Assembly (NCBI GenBank): GCA_026018925.1
Contig: JAKSZU010000133.1
Span: 248,001-312,000 of the forward strand
From: Tupaia tana
Taxonomy: Eukaryota; Chordata; Mammalia; Scandentia; Tupaiidae
Reading direction: 5' to 3'
Length of the DNA stretch: 64,000 nucleotides
The notes beneath the pieces were generated by a model. The model was not told where the DNA came from, made no database searches, and saw only the letters and a list, made by a program, of their open reading frames with translations. A program made the position numbers and the translations under genes. The stretch's first letter is position 1; every line of letters starts with the position of its first letter. Below, in pieces: positions 44,875 through 57,486 of the stretch.

Positions 44875-46300
44875 GCATATGTTAAACTACCCTTTCATTC
44901 CTGGAATAAAGCCTACCTGGCCATGATTTAGAATTCAGAAGTCAAGCCAGCAGGACCTGGACTCTTCTTTACTGGGAAGTTATTTATTACAAATTCCATC
45001 TTATTGCATGTTATGGGTCTATTCAGGCTTTCTATGTCCTCCTGATTCAACTTGGTCGATTATATGTGTCCAGGAATTTGTCCATATCATACAGGTTCTC
45101 TTGTTTGTTGGCATATAGTCACTCATAGTATTCTCTAATGATATTTTGTATTTCTATTGTGTCTGTTGTAATACCGCCTGTTACATTGCAAATTTGATTT
45201 ATCTGGTTCCTTTTTTCTTAATCATTCTAGCTAATTGTATGTCAATCTTGTTTATCTTTTTATAGAATCAGTTCTTTTATTTATTTTCTGTATAGTTAAT
45301 TTTCTATTTCATTTCTTGCTTCTTGAATCTATTATTTTTTATCTCCTAGCATTTTTCAGTTTTTAGTTTTTTTTTTTTTTTAATTCTCTGAGGCATGATG
45401 TTAGGTTGTACATTTGCCATCTTTCTTTTTTCTTGCGTGCACTAATTGTTTTGTTCTTAGCTCTTATGACTGCTTTTGCTGTGTCCCATCAATTATGGAA
45501 ACTCATGTACTATTTATCATTGGTTTCCATGAATCTTTTGATTTCAGTATTAATTTCTTCAGTGGTTGTGAAGTCATTCAGGAGTACATTGTTTAGTTTC
45601 CATGTGTTCATGTATTTTCAATGATTATTCTGAAATTAATATCAAGTTTAAGTCCATCATGGTCAGAGAAGGTCCTGGATATAGTTTCTATGCCTTTGAA
45701 CCTATAAAGACTTGATGTGTGCTCTATCAAATGGTCAATATTCAAAAAGGTTCTATGTGGGGGTGAGAATAATTTATATTTTATGCTTTGGGTGAAATGT
45801 TCTATCCATGTCTGTCAAGTCTATTTGATTTATGGTATCATTTAGGTTCTGTATCTATTTGCTAAATTTTTTCCTGTATAATCTGTCCAAAGGAGATAAT
45901 GGAGAGTTCAGATCTCCAACATTTGGAGTGTTGTAACCTACCTGTCCTTTTAGATCTAGTAGTCTTTCCTTCACATATTTGGGTGCTCCTGAGTTGGGGG
46001 CATAGATATTTACAAGTGTTATGTCTTCTTGATGATAAGGCCAAGTTTTATGTCTCCTGGATGATAAACCCTTTTACTACTATACATTGCCCTTCTTTGT
46101 CTCTTACAGTTTTTGTCTTAAAGCCTATTTTGTCTAAAATCAGTTAAGTGACTCTAGTCCTTTTTTAATTTCCATTTGCAACCTTTTTCCAGACCTTTAT
46201 TTTTAGTCTATCTACATCTTTATCCATGTTCTGTGTTTCTTGTAGGCAACAGATAGAGGGTTTCTGTTTTTTTAATCCATTAAGACAGTCTGAGTCTCTT

Positions 46301-46592
46301 TTTTAAAAAAAGGTTTTTTTTTTGGAGAGGTTTTTGCTATAGGGTGCGTATACTCACCAGAAAGACAGAGAGAGAGCGAGACAGAAAGCAAAAAATCACC
46401 CCCCTAGGGGGGATGGCCACACCGCAATCCCTTCTCCTCCATTTTCCTCTTGGAATCTTGGGCATGCATGCACACGCACACGCACACGCACACGCACCTG
46501 GCGTGAGTTTAAGCCACCGGGTCCAGAACTCGAGCCACAGTCAACTACATGGGAGTTCAGCAACATAGCCGTTACACTAACTGCTGGTCCCA
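46301..46592 (-). repeat. SINE family A
   Basis: Complete copy with a small cacacg tandem expansion (46473-46498). Target duplication agacagtctgagtctctt (46283-46300) versus agccagtctgagtctctt (46593-46610). Confidence 0.95.
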
Positions 46593-47324
46593 AGCCAGTC
46601 TGAGTCTCTTGACTGGAGATTTTAATCCAGTTACATTCAACATTATTATCGAGATTTCAAGATTTGTTCTTGTCATTATGTTGGCTAATTTCTTGGTTGT
46701 TTTTTGTTCTCTGATTTCTGTCTGTCTGATTTTAGTTTTCCTGGTGTAGCACTCTGGAGTTGTTAAAGTCTTTAAGGTTTTGTTCATCTGAGAATATTTT
46801 TATCTTTTTTTCCCATATGAAGGATAATCTTTCTGAGTCTAGTAATCTTGGTTGAAATTATTTTTCATCTAGAACTTTGTATATATTTCCCTATTCTTTC
46901 CTTGCTGTATACTTTCCAATGAGAGGTCCGATATTTGTCTGATGGGATAATCTTTGTAAGTACCTTGATGTTTCTCTCTTGACAATTTTGTTATCATGAC
47001 TTTGTCTGTGGTTTTTGTCAATCTGGCTATGATATGTCTTGGAAAAAATTTTCTTGGGTTTATTCTATTTGAGGGTCTAGGTTTGGAAAGTCTTCTTCCA
47101 GAATTTCATGGAATAGATTATTAATGTCCTTATTCTTTTGTTCACCTTCTGGGATACCAATTATCCAGATGTTTGGGCACATATATATACCTAGTATTTC
47201 TCATATATTGCCCTCATTTTTCTTAATTATTTTCTCAGTCTTTTTAGTAACTTTTCCTAGGTCAGAGGTTTTGTCTTCTACATCTGAGATTTGATCTTCT
47301 GCATAATCTCATTGGCTTTTTGTT

Positions 47325-47575
47325 GTTCATTTGTAGAGATCTTTTGCTATACAGCATTTGCACTTGCTAGAGAGACTGAGGAAAAGAAAGTGAAAAATCA
47401 CCCCCTGGGGGGATTGCAATGCTGCAATGCCTTCTCTTTCATTCTCCTCTCAGGATTTTGGGCATATATGCACACGCACCCAGTATGTCTTAAACAGCCA
47501 GGTCTGGGATTTGAACCATGATTGACTATATGAGAGTTCAGTGATGAAAATATTATACCATCTGCTCAGCACCTC
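47325..47575 (-). repeat. SINE family A, old
   Basis: Diverged minus-strand copy in L1 ORF1 (gagatcttttgctatacagc...; head atatgagagttcagtgatg). Confidence 0.85.
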
Positions 47576-48434
47576 AATTCTGCATTTCATACTTTCTATG
47601 AAGGTTTTAATTTCCTGTATTACTGCCTTCATCACTAACAATTCCACTTGATAACTTTTTTGGTGTCTGTTTCTTCTTTGAAATCGTGGAAGTATTTTCC
47701 ATCTCCTGGATCTTCTGGAGTTCATTGTCTCTTTTCTCTTGCATCTCATTTAGTTTTTTCACTATAAATATTCTGAAATTTTTATATCCATTGTATTGTC
47801 TGTAGATGATGACAAATTGATGTTTTCTCTTGGGGGGAGAGATACATTTTGGTTTCTCATATTTCTTGTGCCTCTGTGATGGTTTCTTGTCATCTGGTGA
47901 ATTACACGTTTCTTCCTATATTTGAATTACTTCTGAATGTTTAAAGGTGTGTGAGAGGAGGTGATCAGCGATCTCTGCTTCTCTGCCTCCCTGATGGTCA
48001 CCAGCAACCTGCACTGTTTTTGCTGGACCTGGATAATTCAAAATTCTCCCAATTACTAGAGAACAGATGCATTTGGGGCTGAGGTGCTGAGCTTAAATTG
48101 AGGAAGACAGAACGGGTGTATGCTACACACTTCAGGAAATGCTGAAATTTGAGAATTCAGAGTCATGTGGTAGAGGATGATCTATGGTCTCTGCAGTTTA
48201 GCCACCCCACCACTCACTGTACAGCAGGGCTGTCACTTGGGCAAATGTCCCAATTGTGCATAGAGTGGGGAAAAGGGGACTACCTAAGTCTCAATTCTTT
48301 AAAAGTCCAGTTTAAATTCAAGAGTTTTAAATTTGCATTTTGTCATAATTTTTTTTTAATGTCACATGGCAATCATTCTTACAAAAACAAAACAAAAACA
48401 AAAACAAACAAACAAAAAACCCTCACCCCAAAAA

Positions 48435-48690
48435 CTAGGGCCAGCTCTGTGAACAAGTGACTAAGCAGTTGGATCCCATATGGCCTACCAAATAGAATAG
48501 GTCCCAACCCACAGTCTTGAGAAACATGCTGGGCATGTGGGCATGCATGCACAACATTCTGAAAGGAAGGAGAGATGAAGTAGGGATTGTGGCATAGATA
48601 TTCCTTATGTGGACTACTCTCTTTCCTCCTTCTCTCTCTGTCTCTATTTCTTTCTGATAAGTTCATGTTATCTCTACCAATTTTAAAAAA
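48435..48690 (+). repeat. Old SINE
   Basis: gggccagctctgtgaacaagtg head, gggcatgtgggcatgcatgcac body and CTCTCTCTGTCTC tail. Preceded by an A-rich aaacaaaac tract at 48383-48420. Confidence 0.75.
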
Positions 48691-48842
48691 AGGAAAGAAA
48701 ATTCATGTGTTCTCTTCTAGAAAGACTTATTGTAGTGTATTTTGTATTTTAAAAGTTGACCATATTTAATAGCTATATTAAGATGAAATTGGACATATGC
48801 ACATATTTGGAACTATTATCACCACTATTAAGAAACTAAATC

Positions 48843-49016
48843 AGGGCTGTCAGGAGGCATGGTGGTTAAGAGCACTGGATTCCTACATGGCCAACCATGG
48901 TTTGAGTCCAGGCTTGCTTTCTCATTTTCTCTCTCTCTCTCTGTCCCTCTCTGGTCAAAATAAAATAAATAATTAAAATAAAGTTAAATAAAATAATTGT
49001 TAAAAGAAAAGAAGAA
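48843..49016 (+). repeat. Short SINE family B
   Basis: The head (ggcatggtggttaagagcactgg, B-box-like ggtttgagtcc) joins CTCTCTCTCTCTGTCCC and a tail of aataaata repeats. Target duplication aagaaactaaatc at 48830-48842 and 49017-49029. Confidence 0.92.
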
Positions 49017-49077
49017 AAGAAACTAAATCTATCCATCCATATTGTGTCCTTCATGAAGTACTAAGACTAGTTTTGTT

Positions 49078-49322
49078 TTCTTGGGAGATTTTTGCTATAG
49101 GGTCCCTGTGCTTGCCAGAGAGTAAGAGCAAGATTGAGAGACAGAAAGTGAGAAATCATCCCCAGGGGTCATGACCACATCACAATCCCTTGTCCTCCAT
49201 TCTGCTCTTGGGATTTTGGGCAAATGTACATGTGTCTCTCATGAGTTTCAATCCAGGATTCCAACTGCTGTTAGTCATGTGGGAGCCCAGCAATTAATGA
49301 TTCTACCATTTTCTGGTCCCTC
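49078..49322 (-). repeat. SINE family A, old
   Basis: Minus-strand copy (tttttgctatagggtccctgtgcttgcc...; head ttaatgattctaccattttctggtccc). Confidence 0.88.
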
Positions 49323-49607
49323 GGGACTAGCTTTTAAGAAGCCCCAAACAAATTTTTTTAGTCTCTATTTTACCAGTCTATACACAAATTGCCCTTTGCA
49401 AAACATTTGGAATTTTTTTGAGAAGATACAATAACCCTTCAATTGTTTTCGTGAAGAACGAGACAGTTCATGTCACATGAGCATAGATGGATACACCCAA
49501 AAAATAATTCTATGGAAGGTGGGAATGTAATGATTACCGAGGTAGATATATATTTTCCACCTCTAAATTAAATGCACACTTCATTTCTAATATTGTCTTT
49601 CATCCAG

Positions 49608-49838
49608 CTTCATCCATTTATAACGAAAAGCCAATTTACAAATAGCACTGGGTATAACCTGTCCCTTGAGGACATAAATTTGGCACAGTATGATATCCAC
49701 AACTTTGTGAGATTTTATGATAAAAATTCAACAGGTTGGTTGCTTGTTAAAGTAGGAGAATTTGTCTACAGGAGCCTCCATGATCAAGATTTTATCTTCA
49801 ATAAAGTGATGATAAAATGGCCTGCTGGATTCAATGAG
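49608..49838 (+). pseudogene. V2R exon 4
   Basis: A 231-bp exon, open over 77 codons, from LHPFITKSQFTNSTGYNLSLED to FIFNKVMIKWPAGFNE. It matches the V2R segment just before the cysteine-rich domain. Acceptor tttcatccag is good. The donor GTGCGA at 49839 is a weak GT site. Frame phase 0 agrees with exons 3 and 5. Confidence 0.88.
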
Positions 49839-50160
49839 GTGCGATGTCATTTCAGTATCTGAACAGAACCCTGAAATAAGTTGTGATTGTTTTAACTCAG
49901 CATTAAATTTATCTTTTATTTCTTGACTTTGTATGATATAATTTTGCTTATACATTATCTTACTATAAATATAACAAGAACTAATTTTTATTAATAAGAT
50001 AAATGTGTTCTCAGAAATTCACCTTCAGGCAGTTTTCTAATTGTACGAATATCATAGATAGCCTGGAGATGGCATTGCCTATTATACACAGAAACTATAT
50101 TCTCTAGCCTATTATTTTATGGGAGCACTGCCATATACTGACCTGAAACCCTTTATGTTT
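49839..50160 (+). other. V2R intron 4, left part
   Basis: Intronic sequence with no recognised repeat, ending at the SINE target site. Confidence 0.5.
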
Positions 50161-50431
50161 TGTTTTGTTTTTTTTGAGAGATTTTCGCTATAGGGCGCGT
50201 GCGCTCGCCAGACAGACAGAGAGAGACATAGAGACAGAAAGCGAGAAATCACCCCCCAGGGAGGATGATCACGCCACAATCCCTTTTCCTCCATTCTCCT
50301 CTCGGGATCTTGGGCACACACACACACACACGTGCCCGGCGTGAGTTTTAAGCCACCGGGTCCGGGACGCAAACTGTGGTCGACTACGTGGGAGTCCAGC
50401 GACATAGCCATTATGCTAACTGCTGGTTCCC
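50161..50431 (-). repeat. SINE family A
   Basis: Complete copy. Target duplication aaaccctttatgttt at 50146-50160 and 50432-50446. Confidence 0.95.
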
Positions 50432-50514
50432 AAACCCTTTATGTTTTGTAGACAGTCTGTATTATATGTTGGTATACTGTAAACACAAGTAGATTATTAA
50501 GATAGATTCACTGG

Positions 50515-50645
50515 ACCAGCTCATGGTGCAGAGGCTAAGGCAGCTGGATCACATATGAGTAGGTGACTACATAGCATGCGTGTGTTCTGGGTACAAGGAG
50601 ACTAGAGTAACAGGGATTGTGGTATGGCCATCCCACTAGAGAATG
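50515..50645 (+). repeat. Partial SINE
   Basis: ggaccagctcatggtgcagaggctaag head and gggattgtggtatggccatccc body fragment, with the tail missing. Confidence 0.6.
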
Positions 50646-51306
50646 GTTTCTTTTTTTAATTTCAATTTATTTATTTACATTTATTTACTATACATCATTA
50701 TAGCATTCAAAATGAGATTTCCCATCCAGAATACACTGTATATTGGTTCAATCACATTGACATACATGTTATCATCAACAAATAATTTTCCATTTCTTGT
50801 TTTCTGTATATTTTGCTTTTTTTCCCATCCTTGATACCCTATCTCTCACACTTTGCCATTTCCCACCCTCCACACTGTCTCTGGTATCCATGGTGGTTTT
50901 TATGCCTTTCCCCACACACACACATTTTGTTGATTCACTAAATATCTTAATTAATCTAAATATTATCAATAGCAAGCACAGCTGATATATACATATCCAT
51001 GAACACAAATCTGATTTTAGGCATAAACCTCAGTGAATAGCATGTAGACTATAAAGTAGCACATAGCTGGGGCTATATGGTTTATTGCAGTCATCAAATG
51101 GTATTTTTAATGGATTTTTTTAATTTCAAGAAGAACAATTTCATGTTATTTTTCCTGAAACATTTTTTAATTAATTAATATGCGCTCATTCTCTAAGCAC
51201 CATCACAGCATGCAAATGTAATTTCCATTCCAGAATATACTGCATAAGGGCTTAATCATTCATGTTCTCATCAATAATTTTTCATTTCTAGTTCATATAT
51301 ACAGAT

Positions 51307-51349
<43 letters not shown>

Positions 51350-51943
51350 CCCTATTTCTGACCCTCTGCCCTTTCCCACCCTCTTCTCACACTGTCTCTG
51401 GTGTCTACAGTTGTCTTCCATTGCTTCCCCCCCACACTCACACATTTTCTTGATCACACAATTTCTTAAATAATCTGACTACATTCAATTGCAAGATCAG
51501 CTGCTAATTTCAAGAAAAGCAGTATTAACTTTAATAAATCAAAGAAATGCTAAGGAACTTTGCTTAAAATTTAAAGCCAGGAAACAGGTTAGGATGCTGT
51601 TCAAATAGTAAGTACATGAACCTATCGACAGCTCAAGACAGGACAAAAATCTTTAAAACCGGACAACAAAGCCTAGAAGAAAATCAGCAATATTTTTGTC
51701 AAAAGTCACAAAATGCTATTTCACCAGTTCAGTCTCATGTACTTAATCTATCTTTTGTTGGGTTTTGATCTTCCCCATTGAATTCTGGGATATAATATTC
51801 AACTCCAGACTTGTTCCTATGATTAAGTTCGCCATCTTCTTAGTTTTTTAACTCTCATTTCTGTGTGTCTGTATTTAATTTTCTTGATATAGCATTCCCT
51901 TGAGAACTTCTTGGAGATCTGGTCTGGTGCTGATAAATTCTTT
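50646..51943 (-). mobile_element. HAL1-type element copy 4, 3' tail and ORF1 end
   Basis: Minus-strand tail of two related units (50650-51120 and 51170-51560), each with a C-rich tract on this strand near 50860 and 51380, and a (TG)n tract at 51316-51348. The ORF2-start remnant lies at about 51775-51835 and the ORF1 C-terminus at about 51880-51943. The element is interrupted here by a young L1 and continues at 57999. Confidence 0.85.
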
Positions 51944-52154
51944 TTTTTTTATTTATTTTTTTTATTTATTAAGTTTTGTTTATTATTATTTTTTAATCTG
52001 ATGAGGGAGAGACACGGGGAGAGAGAAAGAGGGATATTGAGAAAGCAAGCCACCAGGTCCAGGACTTGAACCATGGTCTGCCATATAGGAATCCAGCGTC
52101 TCAACCACCAGGCTACTTGTTGGTACCCAAAATAGGCATTCTTGTTTTGTTTCT
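51944..52154 (-). repeat. SINE family B plus flank at the L1 3' end (putative 3' transduction)
   Basis: On the minus strand, after the L1 A-tail (52160-52172), come about 30 bp of ordinary sequence (aagaatgcctattttggg) and a family B SINE head (aacaagtagcctggtggttgagacgctgg). A CT-rich stretch and a long A-rich tail (51944-51980) follow. It lies inside the target duplication of the L1. Confidence 0.85.
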
Positions 52155-52510
52155 TTCTTTTTTTTTTTTTATTATCATCATATTCTTCTTTATATTACAT
52201 TGAATTACATATAACTTTACATTGTATTACATTACTTTTTCAAAAGGGAATGCCATGCATGTCAGTCAGTACAGAGACATTAATCTCCCCGCTTCAACAT
52301 TCAATATCTTTTCTATGTTTTCCCCAATCATTATTATTATTCTAATTATTTTTTAAGACAGTCCATCGCTATTTCTCATGTTGCTTGTACAAATACTTTG
52401 CCCATCATGAAATACTTCTCAGACAAATCCAGTTGAGAATACTATACATGTCAACATCAACAGTTAATAAGCCATATCTGTTTCTCACTAATGTCCTGCC
52501 TCTCTATTGT

Positions 52511-55500
52511 TCATTTGTTATCTTTCTCTATCCTCTTCTCTTCACTTCCCCCATTCCACACTGTCCTATTCTCATTAAGTACCTTCACTGCTTTTATGTC
52601 CTCCAATTTTTTTTCACTATCATAGAATGCTGATAGTCGGTATATATTGAGTGGATACATACAATATCTTTCTTTCATATCCTGGCTTACTTCACTCAGC
52701 AATATATCCTCCGTATCTGACCACTTTCTATCAAATTCCAGGGCCTTGTTATTTTTTATGGCTGAGTAGTATTCCATAGAGTATATATACCACACTTTTC
52801 CAATCCATTCATCAGTTTGTGGACATTTAGGTTGGTTCCATGTCTTGGCAATTGTGAATAATGCTGCAATAAACATTGATGTGCAAGCACTTTTCTGACT
52901 GAGCGTTCTCCTTTCTTTTGGGTAAATACCCAGAAGTGGGATTACTGGATCGAATGGTAGTTCTATTTGTAGATCTTTGAGGAACCTCCATATTGTTCTC
53001 CACAGTGGTTGAACTAGTTTACATTCCCACCAACAGTGTAGGAGGGTTCCCTTTTCACCACATCCCCGCCAACACTTATCACTTTTTATATTCTTAATCT
53101 TTGCCATTCTGACAGGGGTTAGGTGGTATCTCATTGTAGTTTTTATCTGCATCTCCCTTATGATGAGGGATGTTGAGCATTTCCTCATATGCTTTTTGGC
53201 TATTCGTATGTCTTCCTTAGAGAGACTTTTATTCAGCTCATTTTCCCACCTTTTAATTGGGTTAATCATTTTTTTTCCGCATAAGGCACTTGAGTTCCCT
53301 ATGTATTCTGGTTATCAGTCCCTTGTCTGAGGCATATTTAACAAAAATATTTTCCCATTCTGAGGGTTGTCGGTTCACACTTGTTGCTGTGTCCTTTGCT
53401 GTGCAGAAACTTCTTAGTCTAATATAGTCCCACTTGTCTATTTTAGGGATTATTGCCTGTGCCTTGGGAGTCTTATTTAAGAAGTGTTTGCCTACTCCAA
53501 TGTCCCCCAGAGTTTCCCCAGCATTTTCCACCAGTAGTTTTATTGTTTGAGGTTTTAGGTTAAGATCTTTGATCCATTTTGAGTTGACTGTTGTTAGTGG
53601 TGAAAGATGGGGGTTCAGTTTCATCTTTCTGCAGGTGGATACCCAGTTTTTCCAGCACCATTTACTAAAGATGTTTTCCTTTTCCCAATGGATTGACTGA
53701 TATCCTTTGTCAAAGATCAGTTGGCTGTAAGCTTTGGGGGTTATTTCTGGGGTCTCTATTCTCTTCCATTGGTCCACATGTCTGTTTTTATGCCAATACC
53801 ATGCTGTTTTGATGACCACAGCTTTATAGTATATCTTGGGATCAGGGAGTGATATGCCTCCTACTCCACTCTTCTTGCGCAGGATTGCTTTTGCAATACG
53901 AGGTCTTTTATGGTTCCAGACAAATTCTATGATTGCCCTTTCTAGATCTCTGAAGAATATCTCTGGTATTTCGATTGGAATTGCATTAAACATGTAGATT
54001 AATTTGGGCAGAATTGCCATTTTGATTATGTTAATTCTTCCAATCCAGGAGCATGGGATATCCTTCCACTTTTTTATGTCACTTTCAATGTCTCTTTTAA
54101 GATTTTCGTAGTTTTCTTTATAAAGATCTTTGACTTTCTTATTTAGGTTTATCCCTAGGTATCTTATACACCTTGTGGCTACGGTGAAAGGGATTCCTTT
54201 CTTCAGCTCTGCTTCGTTCAACTTGTTGTTCATAAATAGAAATGCTATAGATTTTTGGATATTGATTTTGTATCCTGCCACTTTACTGTATTCACTTATT
54301 ACTTCAAGCAGTTTTTTCATGGATACCTTTGGGTCTTCTAAGTATACCATCATGTCATCTGCAAATAAAGATATTTTCAATTCTTCTTTGCCTATTCGAA
54401 TGCCTTTAATATTGTTCTCTTCTCTGATTGCAATAGCTAAGACTTCCAGTACTATATTAAAGAGCAGTGGAGAAAGTGGGCAGCCCTGCCTAGTACCTGT
54501 TTTCAGAGGAAAAGCTTTCAGCTTTTCCCCATTCAGTATAATGTTAGCTGTAGGTTTTTCATAGATGGCTTTTATTGTGTTCAGAAATGACCCTTCTATA
54601 CCAATCTTACTGAGAGTCTTAATCATAAAAGGATGCTGTATTTTATCAAATGCTTTCTCCGCATCAATTGAGATGATCATATGGTTTTTATCTTTCTTTC
54701 TGTTAATGTGGTGTATTACATTTATGGTCTTGCGTATATTGAACCATCCTTGCATCCCTGGTATAAAGCCTACCTGATCGTGATGAATGATCTTTGTTAT
54801 ATGTTGTTGGATACGATTTGCGAGTATTTTGTTGAGAATTTTCGCATCTATATTCATCAATGATATTGGTCTGTAGTTTTCCTTTTTTGTCATATCCTTA
54901 TCTGTTTTGGGGATGAGGATGATGGAGGCTTCATAAAATGAATTTGGAAGGTTTCCTTCCTTTTGAATCTTTAGAAATAATTTTAGTAGGATAGGGGTTA
55001 ACTCTTCCTTAAAAGTTTTGTAGAATTCACAAGTGAAGCCATCTGGGCCTGGGCTTTTCTTTGTTGGGAGGTTATTTATTACTGATTCAATCTCCTGGCT
55101 TGTTATAGGTCTATTCAGGTTCTCTATGTCTTCCTGATCCAATCTTGGTAGATTATATGCATCCAGGAATTTGTCCATCTCCTCCAGGTTATCTTGTTTG
55201 TTGGCGTAAAGTTGCTCATAGTATCCTCTAATGATATTTTGTATTTCTGCTATGTCTGTGGTAATATTGCCTGTTTCATCACATATTTGATTAATCTGGT
55301 TTCTTTCTTTCTTCTTCTTAATCAGTCTAGCCAATGGTGTGTCAATCTTGTTAATCTTTTCAAAGAACCAGCTTTTGCTTTCATTTATTTTCTGTATGGT
55401 TCGTTTATTTTCTATTTCATTTATTTCTGCTCGAACCTTTATTATTTCTTTTCGCCTGGCATTTTGGGGATTTGTTTGTTGTTGTTTTTCCAATTCTCTG

Positions 55501-56474
55501 AGGCATGATGATAAGTTATCTAGTTGCCATCTTTCTGTCCTTTTCTTATGTGCACTAATTGCTATGAATTTTCCTCTTATGACTGCTTTTGCTGTGTCCC
55601 ATAGATTCTGGACACTTGTGTACTCATTATCATTAGTTTCCATAAATTTTTTTATTTCAGCCTTAATTTCTTCAGTAGTGAAGAAGTCATTCAGAAGTAG
55701 GTTGTTCAGTTTCCATGTGTTCGTGTATTTTCGGGGTTGTGTCTTGAAATTAATCTTGAGTTTAATTCCATCATGGTCAGAGAAGATGCTGGGTACAGTT
55801 TCTATGCCTTTGAATCTATAAAGGCTTGATTTGTGTCCTAATATATGATCTATCTTTGAAAAGGTTCCATGTCGGGGTGAGAAAAATGTATATGTTGTGG
55901 ATGTAGGGTGGAAAGTTCTATAGATATCTGTCAAGCCCATTCCATTTATAGTATCATTTAAGTCCTGTATCTCTCTATTTATTTTCTGTCTAGAAGACCT
56001 GTCTATAGGAGATAATGGGGTGTTGAGATCTCCAGCAATTATAGTATTTCTCCCTATCTCTCCTTTTAGCTCCAACAGTCTTTCCTTCACATATTTAGGC
56101 GCACCTGAGTTGGGTGCATAGATATTTATAAGGGTTATGTCTTCTTGCTGGATTACCCCATTTACTATTATATAATGCCCTTCTTTGTCTCTTCTTACAG
56201 TCTTTGTCTTGAAATCTATTTTGTCTGAGATCAATATCGCTACTCCAGCCTTTTTTCGATTTCCATTTGCATGGAGTATCTTTTTCCAGCCCTTGACTTT
56301 TAGTCTATGTATGTCTTTATCCATAAGGTGAGTTTCTTGTAGGCAACAGATAGAGGGTTTCTGTTTTCTTATCCAGTCAGCCAGTCTATGTCTCTTTACT
56401 GGAGAATTTAATCCATTGACATTCAATGTAATTATCGATATTTCCGTACCTGATCCTATCATTAAGTGAACCAT
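52511..56474 (-). pseudogene. L1 ORF2p, one frameshift
   Basis: Encodes the L1 endonuclease/reverse transcriptase that nicks target DNA and copies RNA by target-primed reverse transcription. The first frame (56474-53262, 1070 codons) has the endonuclease with [21 protein letters not shown] and SDHDG motifs. The RT has motifs [48 protein letters not shown] and the catalytic [10 protein letters not shown]. An extra A in an A8 run at about 53268-53275 shifts the frame. The second frame (53269-52511) has the C-terminal cysteine motif [18 protein letters not shown]. The other L1s here have one A fewer, in frame, at this place (for example near 27275). ORF1 ends 43 bp upstream of the ORF2 start. 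A sequencing or assembly slip is possible. Confidence 0.95.
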
Positions 56475-56517
56475 TTTCTTGGTTGCTCTTTGTTCTCGAA
56501 TAACTGTCTCTGATTTT

Positions 56518-57486
56518 TTAGTTTTCCTGGTATAATACTCCCTTCAGAACCTCTTGAAGAGCTGGTCTGGAGTTGGTAAATTCCTTCAAATTTTGTTTAT
56601 TTGAGAATGTTTTTATCTTTTTTTCCCATATGAAAGATAATTTTGCCGGGTATAATATTCTTGGTTGAAATTGTTTTTCACTCAACACTTTTACTATGCT
56701 TCCCCATTCTTTCCTTTCTTGCATTGTTTCCGCCGAAAGATCCGATGTTAGCCTGATGGGGTGACCTTTGTAAGTAACCTGGCGTTTCCCTCTTGCCAAC
56801 TTTAGTATCTTGTCTTTGTCTGTTGTTTTTGCCAGTCTGGCTATAATGTGCCTTGGAGAGGATCTTCTTGGGTTGATTCTACCCGGGGTCCTATGTATTT
56901 CCTGGGTCTGGATATTTGAGTGCCTTTCTAGATTTGGAAAGTTTTCTTCCAGGATCTCATGGAATAAATTATCTAGGCCCTTATTATTTTCTTCCTCTTC
57001 TGGAATACCTATTATCCGGATGTTGGGGCGCTTGATAGTATCCAGTATTCCTCGTATATTATCCTCATTTTTCATGGTTGTTTTCTCAATCTTCTTGATG
57101 CTTGTTTCTAGGTCAGATGTTTTGTCTTCTACGTTAGATATTCGATCTTCTGCCTGGTCTAACCTACTTTTAATACTTTCAAGGGAGGTTTTGATTTCCT
57201 GTATCACATTCTTCATTCCTAGAAGTTCCATCTGGTTCTTGTTTAAGGTATCCATTTCTTCTTTCAAGTCATTGAAGGACTTCCTCATCTCCTGGAGATC
57301 CTTGTCTCTTTTCTCTTCCATCTCAGTTAGTTTGGTCACTACAAATAATCTGAATTCCTTATCAGACATGTCCACGACGTCCATTGTATTGACTGTGGGT
57401 GATGTAGGCTTGATGATTTCCCTTGAGGGAGAGGCCTTTTGTTGGTTGCTCATATTTCTGGAGCCTCTGCGATTGTTCTTAGTCAT
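56518..57486 (-). CDS. L1 ORF1p, intact
   Basis: A 322-residue RNA-binding chaperone of the L1 ribonucleoprotein, complete from [15 protein letters not shown] to [10 protein letters not shown]. It has a basic, Ser/Pro-rich N-terminus. A coiled coil (about residues 48-155; [34 protein letters not shown]) should drive trimerisation. The RRM-like domain carries [14 protein letters not shown] (about 159-172). The C-terminal domain has [40 protein letters not shown] and [14 protein letters not shown] motifs. The start is the first Met, just downstream of a CpG-rich 5' UTR. Length is close to the roughly 340 residues usual in mammals. Confidence 0.96.
   Translation of the reverse strand: MTKNNRRGSRNMSNQQKASPSREIIKPTSPTVNTMDVVDMSDKEFRLFVVTKLTEMEEKRDKDLQEMRKSFNDLKEEMDTLNKNQMELLGMKNVIQEIKTSLESIKSRLDQAEDRISNVEDKTSDLETSIKKIEKTTMKNEDNIRGILDTIKRPNIRIIGIPEEEENNKGLDNLFHEILEENFPNLERHSNIQTQEIHRTPGRINPRRSSPRHIIARLAKTTDKDKILKLARGKRQVTYKGHPIRLTSDLSAETMQERKEWGSIVKVLSEKQFQPRILYPAKLSFIWEKKIKTFSNKQNLKEFTNSRPALQEVLKGVLYQEN

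Larger units (their letters stand above)
42160..48300 (-). mobile_element. Old near-full-length L1 in V2R intron 3
   Basis: Minus-strand L1: 3' UTR from about 42180, ORF2 to about 46750 with a deletion near 44930, and ORF1 over about 46780-47930. A putative 5' UTR extends toward 48300. Insertions inside it are a poly-T/(GT)n block at 42578-42668, a plus-strand L1 3' end (44112-44362) and SINEs at 46301 and 47325. Frames are broken throughout. It is antisense to the receptor gene. Confidence 0.9.

Noticed and set aside
54130..55821. Plus-strand open frames of 104-160 codons over the young L1
   Set aside because: They are antisense shadows of the ORF2 coding strand.
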